Notes under the pieces: generated by a model
What the model was told of the DNA's origin: nothing
The model's database searches: none
What the model saw: the letters and a program-made list of their open reading frames with translations, nothing else
Origin: CAYNWT01 sp964450955
GTDB lineage: Bacteria; Planctomycetota; Planctomycetia; Planctomycetales; Planctomycetaceae
Direction of reading: 5' to 3'
DNA: 23,503 bases
Assembly: GCA_964450955.1 (NCBI GenBank)
Contig: CAYVFI010000057.1
Coordinates: forward strand, 1-23,503
Program-made: the position numbers and the translations under genes
Shown: in pieces, positions 1 to 6,712 of the stretch
Position numbering within the stretch: the first letter of the stretch is position 1
Layout of the letters: every line of letters begins with the position of its first letter

Positions 1-67
1 GATTTCAGATTTCAGATTTCAGATTTCAGATTTCAGATTTCAGATTTCAGATTTGAGATTTGAGATT
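1..67. repeat. Heptamer tandem repeat (GATTTCA)n, truncated by window edge
   Basis: Seven perfect GATTTCA units fill positions 1-49, followed by two GATTTGA variants (50-63) and a partial unit (64-67). The array starts at the window edge, so its true length is unknown. It lies just downstream of the nnrE stop codon (80-82) and is non-coding as far as can be seen. Short tandem repeats of this kind are prone to slippage and often vary in copy number between strains. The degenerate copies at the gene-proximal end suggest that this end is older or no longer expanding. Confidence 0.95.
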
Positions 68-79
68 CTTCGGCGCTGC

Positions 80-760
80 TTAGTCAGCAACGAAATCTCT
101 CAGCACACACAACGGCGCTCCAATCCCGACGACGTGTACCCGGCCGGTGTAGTCAGACGCGGACGTTTGCTCGAACCCAATCTTCGGCGCGACAAAGGTA
201 ATCGTATCGTTGGCCCGAACCGAATTGCCCAGTGGCTTTCCCGTGTCGCAATCCAGCCCGGAAGGCACATCAATCGATGTAAGTCTGGCCTGGGAATTGT
301 TAACAACTTCAACAATCGAACCGACCGGTTCTCTAACCGCTCCCCGCGCGCCGGTCCCCAGCAATGCATCGATAATCCATGCGGCCGAAGTCACTCGGTC
401 GCCGATTTCTGTGGCGCTGACGCCGAATTCGATCGGTATCCCGGCAACCATAACCACGTTCATCTGAATCAGCGCATCGCCGCCGACATCATTCTGTTGA
501 AAGGGAGTCAGCACGTGCGCCCGAATGCCCGCGAGCTGCAGGAACCGAGCGATAACAAAACCATCGCCGCCGTTGTTGCCTTTGCCAGCAAGGATGTAAG
601 CTGGTTCACTTAGTCCGAGTTCCAAAAGCACCTCCGTCGCGCCGCGGCCCGCGTTCTCCATCAACACAATGCCCGGCAGATGGCATTCCTCAATCGAACG
701 TCTGTCAATCTCCCGCACTTCTGCGCGGCTGAGTGGGCGTAATTTTGGGCTAACAATCAT
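80..760 (-). CDS. nnrE: NAD(P)H-hydrate epimerase (YjeF N-terminal domain protein)
   Basis: This enzyme interconverts the R and S forms of damaged, hydrated NAD(P)H (NAD(P)HX) so that a separate dehydratase can repair it; it acts in the cytoplasm. The 226-residue product is a single YjeF_N domain. Visible motifs are GNNGGDG (61-67), the nucleotide-binding glycine loop; DALLGTG (131-137); and DVPSGLD (164-170), with Asp164 the likely catalytic acid. There is no C-terminal NnrD dehydratase domain, so this is the stand-alone form. I chose the ATG at 760 because the family similarity starts there and GGAA lies a few bases upstream. An upstream start at 811 would add 17 unconserved residues and reach almost to the divergent SDR gene. 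The two genes face away from each other across about 80 bp. Confidence 0.93.
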   Translation of the reverse strand: MIVSPKLRPLSRAEVREIDRRSIEECHLPGIVLMENAGRGATEVLLELGLSEPAYILAGKGNNGGDGFVIARFLQLAGIRAHVLTPFQQNDVGGDALIQMNVVMVAGIPIEFGVSATEIGDRVTSAAWIIDALLGTGARGAVREPVGSIVEVVNNSQARLTSIDVPSGLDCDTGKPLGNSVRANDTITFVAPKIGFEQTSASDYTGRVHVVGIGAPLCVLRDFVAD

Positions 761-841
761 TGGTTTCCGGCGAATCTCGTAGTAGTTGGCAATTGAACCG
801 TATGATACCATCCGAACTTATTGGTTTTCGGAGTCGAGCTT

Positions 842-1729
842 TTGTTGGACGCATGGAATGAGCGTTGGGCTTTAGTCACGGGTGCCTCATCAGGCATCGG
901 TGCCGAGTTCGCGCGCCGTCTGGCTGCTCGCGGCATGCACGTCATCCTCACCGCGCGACGTGAACCGTTGCTTCGGGAACTGGCTGAAGAACTGCACACG
1001 CGGCACGGTTGCCGCACCGAAATCATCCCATGCGATCTGTCCATCCCGGGTAAATCTCGATGGCTGATGCAGCAGATCGCCGAACGTGGTTTGCAGGTCG
1101 AATTGCTCATCAACAACGCGGGGTTCGCTCATGTGGGCGATGTCGAACACACCGACCCGGATCGCATTAAGCAGTTGGTCGAGCTAAACATTTCGGCCGT
1201 CACGGATCTTACCTACGCGGTTCTGCCCGACATGCTGGAACGCCGCCACGGCGCGGTGATTAATGTTTCGTCACTGGCGGCGTTTCAACCGGTTGCGTAC
1301 ATGGCGGCCTATGCGGCCAGCAAGGCTTACGTTCTGCACTTCAGCGAAGCGTTGTGGGCAGAGGTACGAGACCGTGGTGTCACGGTGATGGGCTTGTGCC
1401 CCGGCGTGACCGAGACGGAATTCTTCGACCGAGCAGGAATTCCAAACTGGTTGCAAAAGCACTCATCGCAATCCCCCACCAAGGTTGCCAAGCGAGCGAT
1501 CAAGGCGTTGGAGAAACGGAAGCAGTATCACATTCCTCGCTGGCGTGACTACTTGCTTTCCATCGCAGTTCGGTTCGCCACTCGGCGGACGGCGGTTAAC
1601 GAAGCTCGGAAGTATTTTCGGCCCACAAAGGACAAGCAAGTCGAACTTTCAGCTGAGAACCAAGCGGTCGACACGACCGAACCAAAGCAGTCGGAAGAGT
1701 CGCCAAAGATCGATGAGTCGGCCGCGTAG
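842..1729 (+). CDS. Short-chain dehydrogenase/reductase (SDR), classical type
   Basis: This is an NAD(P)(H)-dependent oxidoreductase of unknown substrate. With the 842 start it has 295 residues. It shows the dinucleotide-binding motif TGASSGIG near residue 13, the structural NNAG near 91, and the catalytic Ser143/144, Tyr157 and Lys161 (YAASK). The layout matches DltE/YqjQ-like SDRs, but the substrate cannot be read from the sequence. There is no in-frame ATG at the N-terminus. TTG at 842 is preferred because GGAG (830-833) sits 8 bases upstream; TTG at 821 is the other option and has no visible ribosome site. The last 30 or so residues are acidic and polar and lie outside the SDR fold. The gene diverges from nnrE and converges on the DUF5009-like gene. 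Confidence 0.88.
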   Translation: MLDAWNERWALVTGASSGIGAEFARRLAARGMHVILTARREPLLRELAEELHTRHGCRTEIIPCDLSIPGKSRWLMQQIAERGLQVELLINNAGFAHVGDVEHTDPDRIKQLVELNISAVTDLTYAVLPDMLERRHGAVINVSSLAAFQPVAYMAAYAASKAYVLHFSEALWAEVRDRGVTVMGLCPGVTETEFFDRAGIPNWLQKHSSQSPTKVAKRAIKALEKRKQYHIPRWRDYLLSIAVRFATRRTAVNEARKYFRPTKDKQVELSAENQAVDTTEPKQSEESPKIDESAA

Positions 1730-1837
1730 AACACCGCGCCAACCGTAGTGGACGAGGCCACAAGTCCCGCGTTGCAGAGTGGTGGGTCGACCAATCAATG
1801 TCAGGGGCCTGATCGTTGCTGGCAGTCGGAAGTGTAG

Positions 1838-1858
1838 CCGACTCAGGCCCTGAGTCGG
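1838..1858. terminator. Perfect hairpin between convergent genes, probable bidirectional terminator
   Basis: CCGACTCAGG and CCTGAGTCGG form perfect 10-base arms around a single central base. The element lies in the 227-base gap between the convergent SDR and DUF5009-like genes. There is no T-tract on either side, so if it terminates transcription it does so without the usual U-run. More small hairpins follow: CGACG/CGTCG at 1861-1875 and CTGAG/CTCAG at 1892-1904. Apart from these structures I see nothing in 1730-1956. Confidence 0.5.
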
Positions 1859-1956
1859 TCCGACGGACTTCGTCGACTTGCGATAAACTGCCTGAGAGCC
1901 TCAGCCAGCGACATTTCTACCTGACACCGGGCTACATCGCTGCTTCCACTCTTCCA

Positions 1957-3318
1957 CTAAATCCGGACGAACAGATTCCGACGGTACAGCCACAGACAGA
2001 CCAGCCACAGCATCACGACAATCACGATCGAGGCGTAGATGCCGGCAAACATTCCGTCGCCGTAAAACACGCCGGCGGTGGATGTTCCGAAGGCGGCGTC
2101 CACTGTCTGCAGGGAGTTCTTAAACATGCGGCTAAACCAACCTTTGGTCAGCTGCGCCAGGCAGTAAACGGCAAGTGAGTTCATTCCGACGATGGCCAGC
2201 GGGAAGGTCCACAGTTTTAACATCATCACATCAACGACAAGGTAAAACGCAGCGAGTATCGAGAACGTCCAGCCAGCGCTAAACAGAACCCAGCTGGGGG
2301 TCCAGATCCGTTTCACGATCGGGCAAACGCTCCACTCAGCCCTTGTTGCAAACGGGATCAATTCAGAGTCCATCGCAAACGCTGCACCGAAGCACAGAAC
2401 TGCAAAGCCAGTTAGTCGAATCAGTTTTCCAGTGTCCGTGTAGTCGCTAATAAGAATCAGTCCGGCAATCAGACCGAAAATCATGGTGGCAATTGATGGC
2501 ACAAAGTTAAGCGTTTGATAGCCGCCGTTGTTGACCCAAAAACCTTTCCCGTTCCACTCTTCTTCGTTCCGAGGGAACATATTCAGAAGAACGCGGTCAG
2601 ACGCCGCCGCGAAGTTGGTGTGCTTGTTCCAATGCGAACGCATTGGATCTTCGTACTGACCAATTTCAGCAGCGACCGCGAGATCAATCGAGGCTGCACC
2701 GTCTTCCGACGCGACCCCGTGTTCGGCCAGCAACCGTTCTGCAGAGTGTTCTTTAAGATACTGCGTGACACTGGTCTTAGCAGCCGGGGACGCATCGTGT
2801 TGGTAAAACGCAAACCAGTAGCCGCCCAAAATCGCAGTGATGGCAACAAGGTGGATCCACATACTGCGGTGCAGCAGCAAATACACAAACATGTATCCCA
2901 GGCCAATCTGCGTCAGCACATTGACCAACTTGAAGTTGATGAACTGGAAATCAGACGACTGCGATGACAGCAGGATTCCCAACGCGACCAGAATCAGGGA
3001 CCGCAGCAAAGCGTGAAAGAAGAGAGCCTTCTGCGAATGCCCCTTTCCAAGTCGGGACTGGGCAGAGAACGGCAGGGAAACGCCAACCAGAAACATAAAC
3101 GATGGCTGGATAAGATCCCAAAACGAACAGCCGGCCCACGGCACGTGAGACAACTGATACGCGGCCAGTTGCCACCAGTCGCCGGTCGAACCGTCTAACA
3201 GTTCAGGGTTCGCGCCAACGGTGTTGGAGACAGCGAAACCACCAGACACCATGGCCAACATGACAAAGCCACGGAATGTATCGATGGACAGAATTCGTTT
3301 CGGAGGAGGGAACGCCAT
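1957..3318 (-). CDS. HGSNAT/DUF5009-like membrane acyltransferase
   Basis: This is a polytopic membrane protein of 453 residues. It resembles the DUF5009 / heparan-alpha-glucosaminide N-acetyltransferase-like group, whose members are thought to move acyl groups across the membrane onto sugars. The N-terminus carries the family signature SIDTFRGFVML (about 11-21). His58 lies in the block LSHVPWAGCSFWDLIQPSF, the place of the conserved His that is acetylated in human HGSNAT. Hydrophobic segments follow around 70-85, 105-120, 130-175, 270-295 and across the C-terminal third. A hydrophilic stretch of about 95 residues (roughly 175-270), rich in Ala, Glu and His, separates two membrane blocks and probably lies outside. 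No clear ribosome site precedes the ATG. The acceptor substrate is unknown; sulfated-polysaccharide breakdown or envelope glycan modification are plausible. Confidence 0.8.
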   Translation of the reverse strand: MAFPPPKRILSIDTFRGFVMLAMVSGGFAVSNTVGANPELLDGSTGDWWQLAAYQLSHVPWAGCSFWDLIQPSFMFLVGVSLPFSAQSRLGKGHSQKALFFHALLRSLILVALGILLSSQSSDFQFINFKLVNVLTQIGLGYMFVYLLLHRSMWIHLVAITAILGGYWFAFYQHDASPAAKTSVTQYLKEHSAERLLAEHGVASEDGAASIDLAVAAEIGQYEDPMRSHWNKHTNFAAASDRVLLNMFPRNEEEWNGKGFWVNNGGYQTLNFVPSIATMIFGLIAGLILISDYTDTGKLIRLTGFAVLCFGAAFAMDSELIPFATRAEWSVCPIVKRIWTPSWVLFSAGWTFSILAAFYLVVDVMMLKLWTFPLAIVGMNSLAVYCLAQLTKGWFSRMFKNSLQTVDAAFGTSTAGVFYGDGMFAGIYASIVIVVMLWLVCLWLYRRNLFVRI

Positions 3319-3372
3319 TGGGGAATCGATCAGGAACGGAACGCACCCTCCGTGGCGTTATTGAGACCCGAC

Positions 3373-3393
3373 GCAAGGCTATCGCAAGCCTGC
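3373..3393 (-). terminator. Imperfect hairpin downstream of the M42 peptidase gene
   Basis: On the minus strand GCAGGCT and AGCCTTGC pair with one bulged base around a six-base loop, roughly 95 bases past the peptidase stop codon. No T-run follows. It may end the peptidase transcript or belong to the leader of the next gene. The whole gap (3319-3486) should also hold the promoter of the DUF5009-like gene, but I could not pick one out. Confidence 0.25.
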
Positions 3394-3486
3394 ACCCTTT
3401 GCAAAACGTGTTCCGACAATCGGTCCTAAGTGCTCAACGGCAGCTCTGCCACGTTTTGACGAACCGACGGCCTGCACCGGCCTGGC

Positions 3487-4545
3487 TTACGGCGTGAAGT
3501 CCGTATCCGAGTCGATATTGAGGCAGAACTCGGCAATAAGAGTGGCAGCTTGTTCAAGATCTGATTCCGCGATCACTTCCACAGGACTGTGCATGTAACG
3601 ATTCGGAATGGTCACCAGGCCTGTGGCGACCCCGCCGCGCGTGGTTTGAATCACGTTGCCATCGTTGCCCGCGCCACGAGCAAGTGCGTTGATTTGAATT
3701 GGGATCTTCCTGTCAGCCGCCGCCTTGCTCAATTGGCGGAAGACAACCGGATTGACATTCGCGCCCCGCACGACGACCGGGCCGCCGCCGATGCGGATGT
3801 CTCCGTGTTCGTTCTTGTCAATCGTTGGGCAATCCGTCGCGTGAGTGACATCCACCGCGATACCGATTTGAGGATCAACAGAGTACGCGCTGGTTTGTGC
3901 TCCGCGAAGTCCGATTTCTTCCGCGACCGATGCGACAGCAAACACCGCGGCTTTGGGATTTTGTTCTTTGATTAGTTTTAGCGCGGCCATGACGACCCAA
4001 ACTCCGACGCGGTCATCCATGGCGGCTCCGGCAAGCAAGCCGTTGCGGAGTTCTCGCATGCCCAGTTCGAATGTCACTGGATCACCTATCGCGACAACCT
4101 GACGAGATTCGTCACCGGACTTCGCACCGATGTCGATCCATAACTCTTTGATTTGCGGAACCGTCTTGCGTTCGTCCGGTGTCAATAAGTGAATTGCCTT
4201 TCTCGCAATCACACCGACCACGGGACCGTCGGCTGTCCAGACCTGAAGCTTTTGTCCGATAAGCATCTGCACGTCCCAACCACCCACGGGAGTCACGCGC
4301 AGGTAGCCATCGTCGTCGATGTGCTTGACCAGCAATCCGATTTGGTCACTGTGCCCATCAAGGATGATGCGCGGCGAACCTTCCGGGTTGACGGCGGCAA
4401 TCACGTTGCCGTGGTAATCGGTCTCAACGGAATCGGCGAAGGTTCCTACCCAGTCACGCACAACAGCCTGAACCGGTTCTTCGTAACCAGATGGTCCCGG
4501 GGCGTTTAGCAGGTCTGTCAAAAAGCTCTTGTGGTTGGCGTCCAT
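3487..4545 (-). CDS. M42 family metallo-aminopeptidase (FrvX / TET-like)
   Basis: This is a cytoplasmic two-metal aminopeptidase that trims N-terminal residues from peptides; family members form large hollow dodecamers. The 352-residue length is normal for M42. All ligands can be placed: His65 (DGHSDQIG), bridging Asp177 (AAMDDRVG), the general base Glu209 and ligand Glu210 (VAEEIGLRGA), Asp232 (AVDVTHA) and His319 (RYMHSPVEV). The gene is often labelled endoglucanase or cellulase M through old misannotation, but the sites seen here are peptidase sites. The start is supported by GAGG about 10-12 bases upstream of the ATG on the minus strand. The gene diverges from ilvN, and nothing suggests the two are functionally linked. 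Confidence 0.93.
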   Translation of the reverse strand: MDANHKSFLTDLLNAPGPSGYEEPVQAVVRDWVGTFADSVETDYHGNVIAAVNPEGSPRIILDGHSDQIGLLVKHIDDDGYLRVTPVGGWDVQMLIGQKLQVWTADGPVVGVIARKAIHLLTPDERKTVPQIKELWIDIGAKSGDESRQVVAIGDPVTFELGMRELRNGLLAGAAMDDRVGVWVVMAALKLIKEQNPKAAVFAVASVAEEIGLRGAQTSAYSVDPQIGIAVDVTHATDCPTIDKNEHGDIRIGGGPVVVRGANVNPVVFRQLSKAAADRKIPIQINALARGAGNDGNVIQTTRGGVATGLVTIPNRYMHSPVEVIAESDLEQAATLIAEFCLNIDSDTDFTP

Positions 4546-4614
4546 CGTGTTTCTACCTCAATCCGACGAAATTTCTTGTTCTTCTTAATCCGCAATAAAC
4601 CGATACCAAGCCAG

Positions 4615-4643
4615 TTGAGGGCCAATCAACCCGCTTCTAGACT
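4615..4643 (+). promoter_or_regulatory. Candidate sigma70-type promoter of ilvN-ilvC
   Basis: TTGAGG (4615-4620) and TAGACT (4638-4643) are separated by exactly 17 bases. Each matches 4 of 6 consensus positions for the -35 and -10 boxes. Transcription would start near 4650, giving a leader of about 70 bases before the preferred ilvN start at 4722. This is pattern matching only. Confidence 0.35.
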
Positions 4644-4721
4644 TGAATCTCGCCTGCGCTCACCGCGACTTTAACCGCGATGACAGAGCGCTGTGCGAAC
4701 GCGATACAGGATATCAAATCA

Positions 4722-5261
4722 ATGCGACACGTTTTATCTGCTCTGGTGATGAACCAACCGGGTGTGCTGGCACACATCTCTGGTATGTTCGCGTCACGAG
4801 CTTTCAATATCGACAGCCTGGCTGTGGGAGCGACCGAAAAACCTGAATTCTCGCGAATCACGTTTGTCGTGAATGGAGACCAAAAGGTTCTGGAACAGGT
4901 CCGCAAGCAGCTGGAGAAAATCGTAACGGTCGTCAAGGTTCAGGATTTCTCTGGTGAGAACTTTGTCGAACGCGACTTAATGCTTTTGAAGGTCCGTACC
5001 GCCAACGGCACACGGTCAGAGATTCGCGAACTGGTTCAGGTCTTCCGCGGACTCATTGTCGATGTGGGCAAAGAACACGTGATGATTGAGGTCTCCGGCA
5101 AGGAATCGAAGATCGAAGCGTTCATCGAAATCATGCGTCCCTTTGGCATTCTGGAAATGGTCCGAACCGGCCGAGTTGCCATGCTGCGAGACAAGAGCAT
5201 CACTGACGATCTGCCGCCGTCTGACCCCACCGTGGCGGTCACAACGCAAGCGGAAGCTTAG
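4722..5261 (+). CDS. ilvN: Acetolactate synthase small (regulatory) subunit
   Basis: This is the regulatory subunit of acetohydroxyacid synthase, the first common step of valine, leucine and isoleucine synthesis. It activates the catalytic IlvB subunit and confers valine feedback inhibition. The product has about 180 residues. An N-terminal ACT domain starts at MRHVLSALVMNQPGVL, including the NQPGVLAHISGMF ligand-loop region, followed by the C-terminal ALS_ss domain (RDLMLLKV onward). I prefer the ATG at 4722 because the family similarity begins exactly there and AGGA lies 10 bases upstream. An in-frame ATG at 4680 would add 14 residues and has no visible ribosome site. Two stop codons, TAG and TAA, stand in tandem at the end. 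ilvC follows after 56 bases, so the two are probably one operon. ilvB is not in the window. Confidence 0.94.
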   Translation: MRHVLSALVMNQPGVLAHISGMFASRAFNIDSLAVGATEKPEFSRITFVVNGDQKVLEQVRKQLEKIVTVVKVQDFSGENFVERDLMLLKVRTANGTRSEIRELVQVFRGLIVDVGKEHVMIEVSGKESKIEAFIEIMRPFGILEMVRTGRVAMLRDKSITDDLPPSDPTVAVTTQAEA

Positions 5262-5317
5262 TAACCAGCGCCGGCGGGCACACTTGAATTCACTTAACTA
5301 CGGGAAGGGTACGCAAA

Positions 5318-6322
5318 ATGGCGGCCAAAGTTTTCTACGACAACGATGCAGATCTGGCTCACCTGAAAGACAAGACAATCGCGGTCCTTGGCTACGGAAG
5401 CCAGGGCCACGCGCAGGCTCAAAATCTTCGTGACAGCGGCTGCAATGTTGTGATCGGCCAGCGGGCTGGTAGTGCGAACTACGATCTGGCTGTTGAGCAT
5501 GGGTTCGAACCGATGAGCCTTGCGGACGCTACAAAAGCCGCCGACCTGATTAATATTCTGCTTCCCGACGAAGCTCAGGGCGACGCGTATCGCCAACACA
5601 TCGCTCCGAACCTGGAAACCGGCAACTTGCTGATGTGCTCGCACGGGTTCAACATTCATTTCGGACAGATCGAACCACCAGAAGGTGTCGATTCAGCCCT
5701 GGTTGCTCCTAAGGGTCCCGGTCACCTTGTCCGTAGCGAATACGAAAAAGGCGGAGGGGTCCCAGGACTCATCGCACTGAACGCCGGTGCTGCAGAAGGC
5801 TCACGCAGTTTGGCTTTAGCTTATGCCAAAGGCATCGGTGCGACGCGTGGCGGTGTGATTGAAACGACGTTCGCTGAAGAAACGGAGACCGATCTGTTTG
5901 GCGAACAAGTTGTCCTGTGTGGTGGAATCAGCGCGCTGATTAAGGCTGGGTTTGAGACGTTGGTCGAAGCCGGCTACCAGCCGGAAATGGCCTACTTCGA
6001 ATGCATGCACGAAGTGAAGCTGATCGTCGATCTGTTTTACGAGGGCGGCCTGAATTACATGCGGTACAGCATTTCCAACACGGCCGAGTTCGGCGACTAC
6101 ACCCGCGGTCCGCGAATCGTCACGGATGAAACTAAAGCTGAGATGAAAAAGATTCTGGGCGAGATTCAACAGGGCGAGTTCGCCAGGGAGTGGCTGTTGG
6201 AAAACAAAGCCAACTGCCCTGCGTTCAAGGCCGTTCGACGGAAGGAACGCGAGCACCCGATTGAAAAAGTCGGCGCCGACCTTCGTCGCATGATGACGTG
6301 GATCGATTCCAAAGAGGTCTAA
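5318..6322 (+). CDS. ilvC: Ketol-acid reductoisomerase, class I (short form)
   Basis: This enzyme performs Mg2+-dependent alkyl migration and NAD(P)H reduction of acetolactate/acetohydroxybutyrate, the second step of branched-chain amino-acid synthesis. The 334-residue length is that of class I. The Rossmann motif GYGSQGHAQ (25-33) is followed by the cofactor-selecting loop QRAGSANY (48-55). Catalytic and metal residues are in place: His109 (SHGFNIHF), Lys132, Asp192/Glu196 (DLFGEQ), Glu228/Glu232 (ECMHE) and the serine motif YSISNTAE (250-257). A purine-rich GGAAGGG precedes the ATG at good spacing. It follows ilvN in the same direction and a strong hairpin lies about 30 bases past its stop. 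The cofactor loop differs from the usual NADPH form, so NADPH versus NADH preference is uncertain. Confidence 0.96.
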   Translation: MAAKVFYDNDADLAHLKDKTIAVLGYGSQGHAQAQNLRDSGCNVVIGQRAGSANYDLAVEHGFEPMSLADATKAADLINILLPDEAQGDAYRQHIAPNLETGNLLMCSHGFNIHFGQIEPPEGVDSALVAPKGPGHLVRSEYEKGGGVPGLIALNAGAAEGSRSLALAYAKGIGATRGGVIETTFAEETETDLFGEQVVLCGGISALIKAGFETLVEAGYQPEMAYFECMHEVKLIVDLFYEGGLNYMRYSISNTAEFGDYTRGPRIVTDETKAEMKKILGEIQQGEFAREWLLENKANCPAFKAVRRKEREHPIEKVGADLRRMMTWIDSKEV

Positions 6323-6352
6323 GCCCCGTCATTTGGAACCCACACGCAAAGA

Positions 6353-6382
6353 CGGGCCCGTTGCACATTGCAGCGGTGCCCG
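6353..6382 (+). terminator. Strong hairpin after ilvC
   Basis: Positions 6353-6365 pair with 6369-6382 around the loop CAT, giving 13 base pairs that include one G-U wobble and one bulged T at 6377. The GC-rich lower stem is CGGGC/GCCCG. It begins 31 bases after the ilvC stop. There is no T-tract, so it is either a non-canonical terminator or a 3' mRNA-stabilising hairpin. Confidence 0.55.
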
Positions 6383-6712
6383 CGCGCTGTTCACCAGACG
6401 CTCGCGTGCGCTGCGAATCGATGTCGCCCACTCGCCGCAGCGCGATTGCTTTGTTAACCAAGAAGTTAACGCGACCCGGACATCTCTGCGTCTCATAGTT
6501 TGAGAATGTACCGCGATTGGCTCAGTGTCGGCGACCAGAATTCGTCTCCGAAACCAACACCCGGCAGCCTACCCTGCCCCACCCTGCCCCCAGCGGCAGG
6601 ATTGCGGTGTTTACGTGCGGGACTCACTAGCTACGATCGGAGCGATTGAAAAATCGATCCGGATATAAGTAACGTTGCTGAACCACCACGTCATGTCTGC
6701 GGAGCCTGTTAG
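6383..6712 (+). promoter_or_regulatory. phoR upstream region (intergenic, >300 bp with ilvC hairpin)
   Basis: This non-coding stretch leads to phoR. It contains a GTTAAC pair at 6453-6458 and 6465-6470; a near-perfect repeat of ACCCTGCCCC at 6571-6580 and 6581-6590, overlapping a CCTGCC/GGCAGG hairpin (6583-6600); a small CGATT-GAAA-AATCG hairpin at 6643-6656; and a TATAAG hexamer near 6664. GGAG at 6701-6704 is the ribosome site that fixes the phoR start. No convincing -35/-10 pair was found and no open frame here looks coding. Confidence 0.45.

Noticed and set aside
1..67. Possible CRISPR or other spacer-bearing array
   Set aside because: The units are contiguous heptamers without spacers, so it is a simple tandem repeat.
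53..613. 186-codon plus-strand open frame over nnrE
   Set aside because: It is antisense to the clearly conserved nnrE, begins within the heptamer repeat region and has no recognisable domain or ribosome site.
1816..2178. 120-codon plus-strand open frame at the end of the DUF5009-like gene
   Set aside because: It covers the hairpin cluster and the antisense of a conserved membrane protein, and its product is low-complexity without signal or motif.
2515..2967. 150-codon plus-strand open frame inside the DUF5009-like gene
   Set aside because: Fully antisense to a conserved coding region; no domain visible.
4680..4721. Longer N-terminus of IlvN (ATG at 4680)
   Set aside because: No ribosome site before it, and the extra 14 residues precede the normal family start; 4722 has AGGA at suitable distance.
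5292..5298. Single CTTAAC before ilvC as a Pho site
   Set aside because: One isolated hexamer without an 11-base partner, in the middle of an amino-acid operon.
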